Origin: Roseovarius dicentrarchi
GTDB taxonomy: Bacteria > Pseudomonadota > Alphaproteobacteria > Rhodobacterales > Rhodobacteraceae
DNA length: 64,000 nucleotides
Assembly: GCF_003316635.1 (NCBI RefSeq)
Contig: NZ_QNQP01000006.1
Coordinates: 1 to 64,000, forward strand
Reading direction: 5' to 3'
Positions 1 to 7,849 of the stretch are shown in pieces. Below the pieces are notes generated by a model. It saw nothing but the letters and a program-made list of their open reading frames with translations, ran no database searches and was not told where the DNA came from. The position numbers were made by a program, and so were the translations under genes. Position 1 is the stretch's first letter, and each line of letters opens with the position of its first letter.

Positions 1-67
1 TATTTTCTCGCACTTTCTCTTCTTATGGCGTCTTAGTTGCCACCAAAATATCACATTAAATCAATAA

Positions 68-89
68 CCTGCCGCGTTTCCGCGACAGG
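68..89 (-). terminator. Possible weak terminator after the ABC permease operon
   Basis: A 9-bp stem with one mismatch (68-76 CCTGCCGCG against 81-89 CGCGACAGG, loop TTTC) lies about 75 bases beyond the stop of the permease ending at 164. On the minus strand it is followed by a short T-rich stretch. It could end the ABC operon transcript, but the T tract is poor, so this is tentative. Confidence 0.35.
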
Positions 90-163
90 CTTCGTTGTGG
101 CTGTGTCCCACGGGGCGGAATGCGTCACTTTGACGGGCGCCCTTTTTCAATCTCTTTGCCTGA

Positions 164-1048
164 TTATCCGGGCGACATGCCGCGGAGCCGTTCGGATCTG
201 CGCCGCAGCAATTCGACGGTTGTCAGCAGCAGGATCGAAACCCCCACAAGGATCGTGGCCACGGCCAGAATGGTGGGCGATACCTGTTCGCGCAGGCCGA
301 TAAACATCTGCCAAGGCAGGGTTTTCTGGCTGGCCGAGCCGACGAACAGCACGACGACCACCTCGTCAAAGGATGTGATGAAGGCAAACAGACCGCCCGA
401 AATCACGCCCGGCAGGATCAGCGGCATCTGCACGCGAAAGAATGTCGTCACCGGGTTCGCACCCATATTCGCCGCCGCGCGGGTCAGCGACCGGTCAAAG
501 CCGACCAGCGTTGCCGTCACGGTGATGATCACGAACGGAATACCCAGCACGGCATGGGCCAGGATGACTTTGACATATCCGACAAAGTTCTTGTCCAGCC
601 CCAGCGTACCTTCCATGAAGTTGCCGATTTTCGAGTAGAAAAAGAACATGCCGGTGGCCGAAATGATCAGCGGCACAATCATCGGCGAGATCAGGATCGC
701 CATGATACCACGCCGAAACGGGACATGCGATTGCGACAGTCCGATTGCCGCCAGCGTGCCAAGGCTGACCGACAGGATCGTCGCAATCGGCGCGATGATC
801 AGCGAGTTCTTGAAGCTGCGCTGCCATTCGTTGTTGGTAAAGAAGTCGCGATAATGCTTCAGCGAATACCCCTCGGGATCAAAGCTGAGCATTTCGGGCG
901 TGAAGGTAAAGAAATCCTCGGCGTTGAACGACAGCGGGATGACCACCAGGATGGGCGTGATCAGAAAGATGAAGATCAGCGCACAGATCACCCGGAAGGC
1001 ATAGTACCAGACGCGTTGGCCGAAGGTGGCGTAGATAGGAAGGCTCAT
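164..1048 (-). CDS. ABC importer permease, PotC/YdcV type
   Basis: This is the second inner-membrane channel subunit of an ABC importer for polyamine-like amines. The 294-residue protein has about six hydrophobic segments (roughly 20-40, 83-104, 114-138, 158-183, 214-236 and 259-281). The cytoplasmic EAA loop that docks onto the ATPase is near 190-214 (AAANMGA...LPG). Length and layout match the PotC family, usually 260-290 residues. It starts 6 bases after the stop of the larger permease and is the last gene of the minus-strand operon ATPase, binding protein, DUF1330 protein, permease, permease. The family assignment is firm. The true substrate cannot be read from the sequence: putrescine, spermidine, another diamine or a compatible solute all remain possible. 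Confidence 0.9.
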   Translation of the reverse strand: MSLPIYATFGQRVWYYAFRVICALIFIFLITPILVVIPLSFNAEDFFTFTPEMLSFDPEGYSLKHYRDFFTNNEWQRSFKNSLIIAPIATILSVSLGTLAAIGLSQSHVPFRRGIMAILISPMIVPLIISATGMFFFYSKIGNFMEGTLGLDKNFVGYVKVILAHAVLGIPFVIITVTATLVGFDRSLTRAAANMGANPVTTFFRVQMPLILPGVISGGLFAFITSFDEVVVVLFVGSASQKTLPWQMFIGLREQVSPTILAVATILVGVSILLLTTVELLRRRSERLRGMSPG

Positions 1049-1054
1049 GTCGCG

Positions 1055-2725
1055 TTACCCCAGTTTCACGTTGTCGATGCCAACGATCTTGTCATAGCAC
1101 CAGTAGAGCGCCAGAACGACGACCAGCAGGATGGTGCCCAGCGCGGCGGCAAGGCCCCAGTTCAGGCTGGACGAGATGTGGTAGGCGATCCGGTTCGAGA
1201 TGAAGACACCCTTGGTGCCGCCGACAATTTCGGGCGTGATGTAGTAGCCGATCGACAGGATGAAGACCAGGATCGACCCCGCCCCGATGCCGGGAATGGA
1301 CTGCGGGAAATAGACCCGCCAGAAGGCGGTCCAGTTGGTCGCACCCAGCGATTTCGCGGCGCGCAGGTAGCTGGGGTTGATCGTTTGCATCACCGAATAC
1401 ATCGGCAGGATCATGAAGGGCAGCAGGATATGCGTCATCGCCGTGATCGTACCGATCTGGTTGTTGATCAGCACCAGCCGGTCATTGTCCGCCACCAGCC
1501 CGATCCAGACCAGCACATCGTTGACCACGCCGTTTTGCTGGAGCATCACCTTCCACGCGGATGTTCGCACCAGAAGCGATGTCCAGAACGGCAGCAGCAC
1601 CAGCATCATCAACAGGTTGGCCGTGCGCATCGGCAGGTTTGAAAGCAGCCAGGCGATGGGATAGCCCAGCAGGATGCACGCGCCCATGATGGTCAGCGAC
1701 ATGATGATCGTGCGGATAAACAGCTGGATCAGCACGCGCTTGTTTTCGGGCTGCACGGCGGCGCCTTCGGGCGTTTTCTGCATGTCGATGGCGTTCAGGA
1801 AATAGCCTGACGTGTATGGCCCGCTATGCGTCTGAATGATGCGCCATGTTTCGACGTTGGCCCACTCCTTGTCCACGTCGGTAAAAATCTCGGTATAGTT
1901 GGGCGCGAGCAGCGGCGCGTTTGCCAGTGCCGTCAGTGCCTCCTTGTGCGGGCCGTTATAGGCTGCCAGATCGGCCTTGAAATCGGGCCGCGTCACGTCC
2001 TGAAGCAGCGCCAGATAGAGCGATTCCATCGGCTTGGTCTTGGCCACCACCTTGTTTTCAACAAGGCCGGTGATCACCGCGAAAGACGTATAGACGCGCG
2101 CCGCAAGCGGCAGCAGTCCGGACACCTCGGCGGAGGGGGCGAAATTCATTTCGCCCACCGGCTTTTCATCGGCCAGCGATCGAATCCGCTTTTCCTGCGC
2201 GGCCAATAGCGCATCGTCAACGGCTGCGCCATCGGCGGCGTTGAACAGCTGGTAATATGTCTCGCGCTCGCCCCAGATGGGGTCAACCTCTTCCAATGCG
2301 GCCTGAGCATCATCGCCCGGATCGTCCAGCTTGCGGCCGGCCTGACGGAACAGCGACGACATGCCGCTTGACTCGTAGTTCAGGCGCGAGCCGAGGCGCG
2401 TGTGGCGCTTCATTTCGGCGGCCAAGAACAGGTCGAAATACATGTCGCGGAACACCGGCTCGGGCGGCAGGTCATCGCTGGCGCCGTCCCATTTTGCCAA
2501 TTCATCCACCGTGTAGGGCAGCGTGTTTTCGACGATCTGGTTTTCGACGGACCGGAACAGCATATCGCCGATCGGCAGGATGAACGAGATCAGGACAAAG
2601 ATCAGCAGCGGCGCAATCAGGGCCAGTGCGCGCATCTTCTGCACGCGCAAGGCGCGGCTGAGGCTACGCTTCAGCGGGGTTCCGTCGGCGGCCAGGACCG
2701 GCGCATTGGTGGCGGTATCGCTCAT
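1055..2725 (-). CDS. ABC importer permease, PotB type, with large periplasmic insertion
   Basis: This is the first channel subunit of the ABC importer. At 556 residues it is almost twice the usual PotB length (about 280-310). The first membrane segment is near 33-53. The next, with the PotB-like stretch LLGYPIAWLLS, begins only near 336. The connecting segment of about 280 residues (55-333) should face the periplasm; it is rich in acidic and polar residues and I recognise no domain in it. The rest is ordinary: membrane segments near 336-362, 368-388, 424-446, 480-500 and 528-546, and an EAA loop at about 456-479 (AAKSLGATNWTAFWR). It starts 4 bases after the DUF1330 gene, so the two are probably co-translated. 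The insertion could act as an extra ligand-binding or docking module; that is inference. Confidence 0.88.
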   Translation of the reverse strand: MSDTATNAPVLAADGTPLKRSLSRALRVQKMRALALIAPLLIFVLISFILPIGDMLFRSVENQIVENTLPYTVDELAKWDGASDDLPPEPVFRDMYFDLFLAAEMKRHTRLGSRLNYESSGMSSLFRQAGRKLDDPGDDAQAALEEVDPIWGERETYYQLFNAADGAAVDDALLAAQEKRIRSLADEKPVGEMNFAPSAEVSGLLPLAARVYTSFAVITGLVENKVVAKTKPMESLYLALLQDVTRPDFKADLAAYNGPHKEALTALANAPLLAPNYTEIFTDVDKEWANVETWRIIQTHSGPYTSGYFLNAIDMQKTPEGAAVQPENKRVLIQLFIRTIIMSLTIMGACILLGYPIAWLLSNLPMRTANLLMMLVLLPFWTSLLVRTSAWKVMLQQNGVVNDVLVWIGLVADNDRLVLINNQIGTITAMTHILLPFMILPMYSVMQTINPSYLRAAKSLGATNWTAFWRVYFPQSIPGIGAGSILVFILSIGYYITPEIVGGTKGVFISNRIAYHISSSLNWGLAAALGTILLVVVLALYWCYDKIVGIDNVKLG

Positions 2726-2729
2726 GTGT

Positions 2730-3017
2730 TCAGGTCCCTTCGACCAGGATGATCACGCTGTCGGCCGTGCGTCTGCGAATGTCGGCGACGTTTTGATATT
2801 CGGGGTCATTATAGGCGGCCTCGGCCGCGGCATAGCTGGGGAATTCGATCACCACATGCCGGTCCAGCGTCTCGCCCTCGCAGGTGCGGGATGCGCCGCC
2901 GCGTACGACAAACCGCCCGCCGTGCTTTTGCAAAATCGGCGTGTCCCGCTCGACGTATTCGGCATACGCGTCCGGATCATTCACCGTGATATGGCCGATC
3001 AGATACCCTTTGGGCAT
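2730..3017 (-). CDS. DUF1330 family small protein inside the ABC operon
   Basis: This is a 95-residue protein of the DUF1330 family, small ferredoxin-fold (dimeric alpha/beta barrel) proteins of unknown biochemical role. The start MPKGYLIGHI and the stretches HVVIEFPSYAAAEAAYNDPEYQ and RRRTADSVIILVEG are typical of the family. The ATG at 3017 is preferred over an upstream in-frame ATG because family members begin just before the first beta strand. The gene sits between the binding-protein gene and the large permease, 4 bases from the permease, and downstream of a strong hairpin. The position suggests a link to metabolism or sensing of the imported solute, but no function can be assigned from sequence. 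Confidence 0.85.
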   Translation of the reverse strand: MPKGYLIGHITVNDPDAYAEYVERDTPILQKHGGRFVVRGGASRTCEGETLDRHVVIEFPSYAAAEAAYNDPEYQNVADIRRRTADSVIILVEGT

Positions 3018-3082
3018 AAGGTCATTGTCCCCGTTTGGTATGTGCGGCCCGTACATTGCGGGCCGCACTTTTTAGAAGGCAA

Positions 3083-3106
3083 AAGGCGGGGCGTCATCCC
3101 CGCCTT
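3083..3106 (-). terminator. Hairpin after the solute-binding-protein gene
   Basis: A perfect 9-bp stem (3083-3091 AAGGCGGGG with 3098-3106 CCCCGCCTT, loop CGTCAT) lies 10 bases after the binding-protein stop. On the minus strand it is followed by TTTT and then another T-rich stretch. It could be a partial intrinsic terminator or an RNA-stabilising hairpin that lets the binding protein be made in excess over the permeases. Confidence 0.75.
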
Positions 3107-3115
3107 GAACCGGTC

Positions 3116-4231
3116 TTATTGAGCCAGCCACGCCTGGAATTTGGTGTCGATGTCATCGCGGTAATCGGCCCAGAACACGAAGTTCGGCTGAAGCACGTTG
3201 CCCGCGTTGGCCGGATCGGTCGGCATGTGCGGCGCCATGTCGATGCCCAGATCGGCGTGTTTGCCGACCAGCGGCGCCGAAGATGCACGCGCAGGACCGT
3301 ACGAGATGTACTTGGCCTGATCTGCCAGATGCTGGGTGTCGGTGGTGGTCTTCACAAAGTCCTTGACCCGCGCCAGACGCTCTTCGGACAGGCCAGTGGG
3401 AATGATCCAGCCGTCGAAGTCGTAAACCTGACCGTCCCACAGCATTGCAACGGGCTGCTTTTGCTCTTCGATCACGCTGAATAGACGGCCGTTATAGGTG
3501 GAGCCGATAAAGACTTCGCCATCTGCCAGCAGCTGCGGCGTGTCGGCACCGGCGGACCACCAGACAACGCTGTCCTTGATCGTTGCCAGCTTGTCCAGCG
3601 CCTGCTGCTGACCTTCGGGTGTGGCGAGCGTGTCATACACGTCCTCGTTTGCCACGCCGTCACACATCAGCGCCCATTCCATGTTGTTGATCGGGCGCTT
3701 TTCCAGCGACCGCTTGCCGGGATATGTCTCGAGGTCGAACACGTCGCACAGTTTGCTGGGCGGCTCGGTGCCCTCGGGAACCATGTCGGTCCGATAGCCG
3801 AAGGTGATCGAATAGACGATCTGCGGGATAAAGCAGTCCGAGACGATTGTTTCGCCGAAATCGTCGCTCGCCATCGACCCGTCGTCGCCCTGCGCCAGGA
3901 ATTCGTCATGGTCGATTTCCATCGCCAGACCTTCGTCGCACAGGCGCATGGCATCGGCGCCGACGACGTCGACCAGATCCCATGTGATATTGTCGGCCTC
4001 GTTCTGCGCGCGCAGCTTGGCGACCGCCTCGTTCGAGCTTTCGTCCCACGAAATGCTCAGACCGGGGTTGGCCTCCTTGTAGGGCTCGGCATAGGCCTTT
4101 TTCTGGCTGTCCTGATAGGCGCCGCCCCAGGATACGATTGTCATCGAATCGGCCATTTCCTGCGCCGATGCCATGCTGGCCGCTGCTGTCAGCGCCGTTG
4201 TTGCCATCAATGTTGCAGTGAATTTCATCAT
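3116..4231 (-). CDS. Periplasmic polyamine-type solute-binding protein, PotD-like
   Basis: This 371-residue extracytoplasmic binding protein captures the solute and delivers it to the two permeases. It has a signal peptide of about 24 residues (hydrophobic ATTALTAAASMASAQ), then a mature domain beginning MTIVSWGGAYQDSQKKA, typical of bacterial SBP family 8 (PotD/YdcS) proteins. The stretch WDLVDVVGADAMRLCDEG also fits this family. The start at 4231 follows AGGGAGA by 2 bases, with a second ATG immediately after it that is better spaced. It lies second in the operon, 103 bases after the ATPase gene, and a strong hairpin follows it. The ligand is not predictable: SBP family 8 also includes binders of amino acids, opines and other amines. 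Confidence 0.88.
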   Translation of the reverse strand: MMKFTATLMATTALTAAASMASAQEMADSMTIVSWGGAYQDSQKKAYAEPYKEANPGLSISWDESSNEAVAKLRAQNEADNITWDLVDVVGADAMRLCDEGLAMEIDHDEFLAQGDDGSMASDDFGETIVSDCFIPQIVYSITFGYRTDMVPEGTEPPSKLCDVFDLETYPGKRSLEKRPINNMEWALMCDGVANEDVYDTLATPEGQQQALDKLATIKDSVVWWSAGADTPQLLADGEVFIGSTYNGRLFSVIEEQKQPVAMLWDGQVYDFDGWIIPTGLSEERLARVKDFVKTTTDTQHLADQAKYISYGPARASSAPLVGKHADLGIDMAPHMPTDPANAGNVLQPNFVFWADYRDDIDTKFQAWLAQ

Positions 4232-4334
4232 AGTCTCCCTTGGTGTCCCGTTATTTGCTTCGGGGGTGCCGCCACGGGTAAGGCAGCCGGTCCCCCTTTT
4301 CATCGGGCCAGCGATGGCCGCGATATTTCTGCGC

Positions 4335-5438
4335 TTACGCATCCAGTGCGCGGCAATCCTGCGGCAGCCAGCCGATTTCCAGCTGCTCGCCCGGTTGCAG
4401 GCGCCTCTGGTCGGGCGCGTTGCGCGTCTTGACGATGAAATCGTCATTGCCGGCCACGCGCAGGCGGGTGCGGAAAATATCGCCCATATAGACGAATTCC
4501 AGCACTTCGGCCTTCAGCGTGTGCGCGCCCGGTTGCAGGCGTTTCTTGTCGAACTCCACCCGCTCGGGGCGGATCGAGACCTGTGTGCGCTCGCCCACCT
4601 TGCTGACGTTGACCGGCTTGCAATCAATCAATTCGCCGTCGTCCAGCTCGACCAGGGCCAGGTTGTCGGCCTTGATCTCCTTGACGACGCCTTGCAGCGT
4701 GTTGTTTTCGCCGATGAACTGCGCAACAAAGCTGTTCTCGGGCTGCTCGTACAGGATGTCGGGCGCGGCGATCTGCTGAATGCGGCCATCGTCGAACACG
4801 GCGACGCGGTCCGACATTGTCAGCGCCTCGGTCTGGTCGTGGGTCACATAAACCGTGGTAATGCCCAGCTGATGCGCCAGATGGGTAATCTCAAACTGCA
4901 TTTTCTCGCGCAGCTGCTTGTCCAGCGCGCCCAGCGGTTCGTCCATCAGGACCAGCTCGGGCTCGAACACCAGCGCGCGGGCAAGTGCGACGCGCTGCTG
5001 CTGTCCGCCAGACAACTGCGCGGGGCGGCGGCCGCCGAATTTGCCCATCTCGACCATATCGAGCGCGCGCTTGACCTTCTTCTCGCGCTCATCCTTGCCG
5101 ATCTTGCGCACTTCCAGCGGGAAGGCGAGGTTTTCGGCAATGGTCATATGCGGGAACAGGGCGTAGTTCTGAAACACCATGCCGATGCCGCGCTTGTGCG
5201 GCGGAATGTTGTTGATCGACGTACCGCCAAGGCGAATATCGCCATGCGTGGCGGTTTCAAACCCGGCCAGCATCATCAGGCATGTCGTCTTGCCCGACCC
5301 CGAGGGGCCCAGCATCGTCAGAAACTCACCCTTTGGAACAGACAGGTTCAGATCCTTGACGACCAGCGTTTCCCCATCATAACTCTTTTGCACGCGTTCG
5401 AATTCCACGAACGCATCGCGACTGTGCGACTCGGCCAA
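4335..5438 (-). CDS. ABC importer ATP-binding protein, PotA type
   Basis: This is the ATPase that powers the importer encoded downstream. The 367-residue protein has Walker A GPSGSGKT (44-51), Q-loop Q90, signature LSGGQQQR (142-149), Walker B LVLMDEP (162-168) and switch histidine H200. A C-terminal TOBE region (about 280-360) is typical of PotA/FbpC/MalK-like subunits and often has a regulatory role. It is first in the minus-strand operon. The 315-base gap before it carries a terminator for the preceding aminotransferase gene and a TTGC...GCAA dyad 67-82 bases upstream of the start, so it probably has its own regulated promoter. Confidence 0.93.
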   Translation of the reverse strand: MAESHSRDAFVEFERVQKSYDGETLVVKDLNLSVPKGEFLTMLGPSGSGKTTCLMMLAGFETATHGDIRLGGTSINNIPPHKRGIGMVFQNYALFPHMTIAENLAFPLEVRKIGKDEREKKVKRALDMVEMGKFGGRRPAQLSGGQQQRVALARALVFEPELVLMDEPLGALDKQLREKMQFEITHLAHQLGITTVYVTHDQTEALTMSDRVAVFDDGRIQQIAAPDILYEQPENSFVAQFIGENNTLQGVVKEIKADNLALVELDDGELIDCKPVNVSKVGERTQVSIRPERVEFDKKRLQPGAHTLKAEVLEFVYMGDIFRTRLRVAGNDDFIVKTRNAPDQRRLQPGEQLEIGWLPQDCRALDA

Positions 5439-5504
5439 ATGAGTCTCCCCGTTGTTTATCGTTTTTCGCGGTCAGGCCGCGTTGAAGGCAGAGTAAACCG
5501 CCAT

Positions 5505-5520
5505 TTGCAGTGCATTGCAA
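5505..5520. promoter_or_regulatory. Palindrome TTGCAGTGCATTGCAA, candidate operator
   Basis: Fourteen of the sixteen bases pair in dyad symmetry (only positions 6 and 11 fail). The outer TTGC/GCAA half-sites match the dyad in front of the doeA-like gene. It lies 67 bases upstream of the ABC ATPase start. The nearby Lrp/AsnC regulator at 7241 is the obvious candidate to bind it; that is inference. Confidence 0.45.
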
Positions 5521-5705
5521 CCATGATGCGTCACTTTATGAATGTAAAACGGCACTTCCTAAAAGATTGAAAGATCACGGGTCTGCCCGGCATTGGCCCG
5601 ATCGTGACGGCCCGGTGACGCGCCGGAAACATTTTTCATTGCCAAGAATAAATGCCCTGTTTGCGGCGCACCCGTGCGCGCACAGGGGCAGCCCCGAAAC
5701 GAAAA

Positions 5706-5730
5706 GGGGCCTGCGCAGATGCGAGGCCCC
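5706..5730 (-). terminator. Intrinsic terminator after the class III aminotransferase
   Basis: GGGGCCT (5706-5712) pairs with AGGCCCC (5724-5730), continued by CGC/GCG after a one-base bulge, loop AGAT. On the minus strand it is followed by TTTTCGTTT. It lies about 25 bases after the aminotransferase stop and separates that gene from the ABC operon. Confidence 0.8.
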
Positions 5731-5753
5731 CTGACACACATATTTGCCTGCGA

Positions 5754-7124
5754 TCAGCCCAATACGGACGCGACCGCCTGAACGGTTTTCGACACCACCT
5801 CATCCGCCTCGGCGCGGGTCAGGCAGAAGGGCGGGGCAAAGCCCAGGATGTCGCCCTGCGGCATCGCCCGCCCGATCACGCCATTCGCGCCCAGCGCGGC
5901 AGTGACTTGCGGCCCGATCTTGTCCGCGGCGTCAAAGAACACGCGGCCATCGCGGTGCTTCACGAATTCGACCGCGCACATCATCCCCTCGCCGCGAATA
6001 TCGCCGACATTGGGGTGATCGCCCAGCGCATCGCGCATGGCGGTGTTGAGATATCCGCCCACGTCGCGGTTGTTCTGAATCAGGTTCAGATCATCCAGCA
6101 GCTTCAGGTTGGCCACGCCCGCAGCCGCCCCGATGGGGTGCGCCGAGTAGGTCCAACCGTGGCCGATGGGGCCATTCTCATCGGTGCCCTGCTCCAGCAC
6201 TTTCCACATCTTGTCCGACACGATGCTGCCCGACAGCGGCGCATAGGCGCTGGTCAGACCCTTGGCGATGGTCATCAGATCGGGCTTCATGCCGTAATGG
6301 TCCGACCCGAACATGCTGCCCAGACGGCCAAAGCCGGTGACGACCTCGTCGGCGATCAGCAGGATGTCGTGCTTGTCCAGCACCGCCTGAATCGCGGGCC
6401 AGTAGCCAGCGGGCGGCGGCGCAAGGCCCCCGGTGCCCAGCACAGGCTCGCCGATGAAGCCGGCGATATTGTCCGCGCCCTCGGCCTCGATCAGTTCTTC
6501 CAGCTTGGCGACACAATGGGCGACGAACTGCTCCTCGCTCATGTCCAGATCGTCGCGGCGGAAATAATACGGCGCCTCGGTATGAATGACCTGCTCCAGC
6601 GGCAGATCGAACTTCTTGTGAAACAGCTCCAGCCCGGTCAGCGAGCCGGTCATCAGGCCCGAGCCGTGATAGCCGCGCCAGCGGCTGATGATCTTTTTCT
6701 TCTGCGGGCGGCCAAGGATGTTGTTGTAATACCAGATCAGCTTGATGTTCGTCTCGTTCGCGTCCGAGCCGCTCAGGCCGAAATACACCTTCGACATATG
6801 ATCGGGCGCCCGGTCCAGCACCATCTTGGCCAGGGTGATCGCCGCCTCGGTGCCGTGGCCGACATAGGCATGGTAATAGGCCAGCTCCTGCGCCTGTTTG
6901 GCGATGGCGTCGGCAATTTCGGTGCGGCCATAGCCGACGTTGACGCAATAAAGGCCGGCGAAGGCATCCAGATGCTTGTTCCCCTCGCGGTCCTCGATAT
7001 GGCAATCCTTGGCACCTGAGATAATGCGGCTGGACATCTCGCCGCGCGCGAACTGCGCCAGATGCGTGGAGGGGTGAAAGAAATTCTCGCGGTCCCATTC
7101 GGCCAGCTGATCGTTTCGTAGCAT
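5754..7124 (-). CDS. Class III PLP aminotransferase, omega-amino acid/diamine:pyruvate type
   Basis: This 456-residue fold-type I, class III aminotransferase is likely to move the terminal amino group of a diamine or omega-amino acid to pyruvate or 2-oxoglutarate. Key features are [11 protein letters not shown] (58-67), SGSDANETN (118-126), the PLP-binding aspartate D259 in [11 protein letters not shown] and the Schiff-base lysine K288 in TIAKGL. The ATG at 7124 has AGGAGA 5 bases upstream and is preferred over a longer frame starting at 7178. It lies 116 bases downstream of an Lrp/AsnC regulator on the same strand, divergent from a DoeA-like hydrolase. Ectoine degradation clusters contain exactly such an aminotransferase (DoeD, acting on diaminobutyrate), and polyamine clusters contain SpuC. 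Both fit, and the sequence alone does not decide. Confidence 0.9.
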   Translation of the reverse strand: MLRNDQLAEWDRENFFHPSTHLAQFARGEMSSRIISGAKDCHIEDREGNKHLDAFAGLYCVNVGYGRTEIADAIAKQAQELAYYHAYVGHGTEAAITLAKMVLDRAPDHMSKVYFGLSGSDANETNIKLIWYYNNILGRPQKKKIISRWRGYHGSGLMTGSLTGLELFHKKFDLPLEQVIHTEAPYYFRRDDLDMSEEQFVAHCVAKLEELIEAEGADNIAGFIGEPVLGTGGLAPPPAGYWPAIQAVLDKHDILLIADEVVTGFGRLGSMFGSDHYGMKPDLMTIAKGLTSAYAPLSGSIVSDKMWKVLEQGTDENGPIGHGWTYSAHPIGAAAGVANLKLLDDLNLIQNNRDVGGYLNTAMRDALGDHPNVGDIRGEGMMCAVEFVKHRDGRVFFDAADKIGPQVTAALGANGVIGRAMPQGDILGFAPPFCLTRAEADEVVSKTVQAVASVLG

Positions 7125-7168
7125 CGGTGTCTCCTTGACTTCGGGGCGCGCTGAAGCGCGGCGCGGCT

Positions 7169-7178
7169 TTGCGCGCAA
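7169..7178. promoter_or_regulatory. Palindrome TTGCGCGCAA upstream of the aminotransferase
   Basis: This is a perfect 10-bp palindrome 45 bases upstream of the aminotransferase start. It sits inside a wider TTTGCG-n10-CGCAAA dyad (7168-7189). Its half-sites TTGCG/CGCAA repeat those of the dyad before the doeA-like gene, suggesting a shared regulator. GC-rich sequence makes chance palindromes likely, so confidence is low. Confidence 0.3.
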
Positions 7179-7240
7179 CCTGCCGCAAATGATGCAGGCT
7201 GTGTAACCGAAATCGGGGCCGCGCGCAGAAGAATCTTCTG

Positions 7241-7720
7241 TTATTTGCCCAGTATCGCGGCCAAGGGCGGCACGGGGCTGTCCTTGACCGTCTTGGTCAC
7301 GACATAGGTAAAATACCGCGCCAGCCCGATCCCGGCGTCCAGCATGTCGTCCAGCAGCGCCTGATACCCCTCGATATCGCGCGCCACGATATGCAGCAGA
7401 TAGTCATAGCCGCCGCCCAGCGCCCAGCAGCCCGTCACCTGATCGTAACGCGCCATCGCCGCCTCGAACCGGCGGAAGGCATCGGCAGTATGATCTGTCA
7501 GCTCCACGGTGACAAAGACCGTCACATGCGGGCCGATCTTCTTCAGCGCAATGCGCGCGTGGATACCGTCGATCACGCCGGCCGCTTGCAGCTTGCGCAC
7601 CCGCTCCCAGCAGGGGCTGGCCGACAGGCCCGCCGCCGCCGCCAGATCGGCGTTGGTCATCCGGCCATTGGCGGCCAGCGCTCGCAGGATATCCAGATCG
7701 CGGGCGTCAAGGCGGATCAT
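7241..7720 (-). CDS. Lrp/AsnC family transcriptional regulator
   Basis: This 159-residue protein has an N-terminal winged helix-turn-helix (about 1-60, [20 protein letters not shown] then [24 protein letters not shown]) and a C-terminal RAM ligand-binding domain (about 68-140), as usual for the family. The ATG at 7720 opens exactly where Lrp proteins begin; a much longer frame running to 8785 overlaps the hydrolase gene and is spurious. It is divergent from the DoeA-like hydrolase and upstream of the aminotransferase. Ectoine-degradation clusters carry an AsnC/Lrp regulator (DoeX/AsnC), so it probably controls these two genes and perhaps the ABC operon in response to a pathway amino acid. Confidence 0.92.
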   Translation of the reverse strand: MIRLDARDLDILRALAANGRMTNADLAAAAGLSASPCWERVRKLQAAGVIDGIHARIALKKIGPHVTVFVTVELTDHTADAFRRFEAAMARYDQVTGCWALGGGYDYLLHIVARDIEGYQALLDDMLDAGIGLARYFTYVVTKTVKDSPVPPLAAILGK

Positions 7721-7787
7721 GTGTTGGCTCGGCTGGGTTTCATAGCGCCTGTTTTGCGGCCCCGCGCGGGCGCGGTCAACGCAGCCC

Positions 7788-7820
7788 TTGCGTAAAACGC
7801 AAATTCGGCATGAGATGCCG
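7788..7820. promoter_or_regulatory. Two tandem 6-3-6 dyads, candidate Lrp/AsnC operators
   Basis: TTGCGT-aaa-ACGCAA (7788-7802) and CGGCAT-gag-ATGCCG (7806-7820) are both perfect dyads with a 3-base centre, their centres 18 bases apart. They lie in the 129-base divergent gap between the Lrp/AsnC gene and the DoeA-like gene, 30 bases upstream of the latter. The geometry suits a multimeric Lrp-type protein; binding is inferred. Confidence 0.5.
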
Positions 7821-7849
7821 CGCATCAAGCGTAACAGAAAGGCCCCGAC

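Larger units (their letters stand above)
5439..5753. other. Intergenic region upstream of the PotA-type operon
   Basis: This 315-base gene-free stretch lies between the aminotransferase stop and the ABC ATPase start, both on the minus strand. It holds a terminator (5706-5730) and an almost perfect 16-bp palindrome (5505-5520). The part between them is relatively AT-rich and presumably contains the ABC operon promoter, but no convincing -35/-10 pair stood out. A 15-codon plus-strand open frame beginning at 5523 was seen but has nothing to support it. Confidence 0.6.

Noticed and set aside
554-1642. 362-codon plus-strand open frame across both permease genes
   Set aside because: Antisense shadow rich in Q, D and R with no recognisable domain; both minus-strand permeases are clear.
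4232-4334. GC-rich imperfect hairpins between the ABC ATPase and binding-protein genes
   Set aside because: Stems of five or fewer pairs with asymmetric loops; not distinguishable from background in this base composition.
5523-5570. 15-codon plus-strand frame upstream of the ABC operon
   Set aside because: No ribosome-binding site, no similarity and too short to separate from chance.
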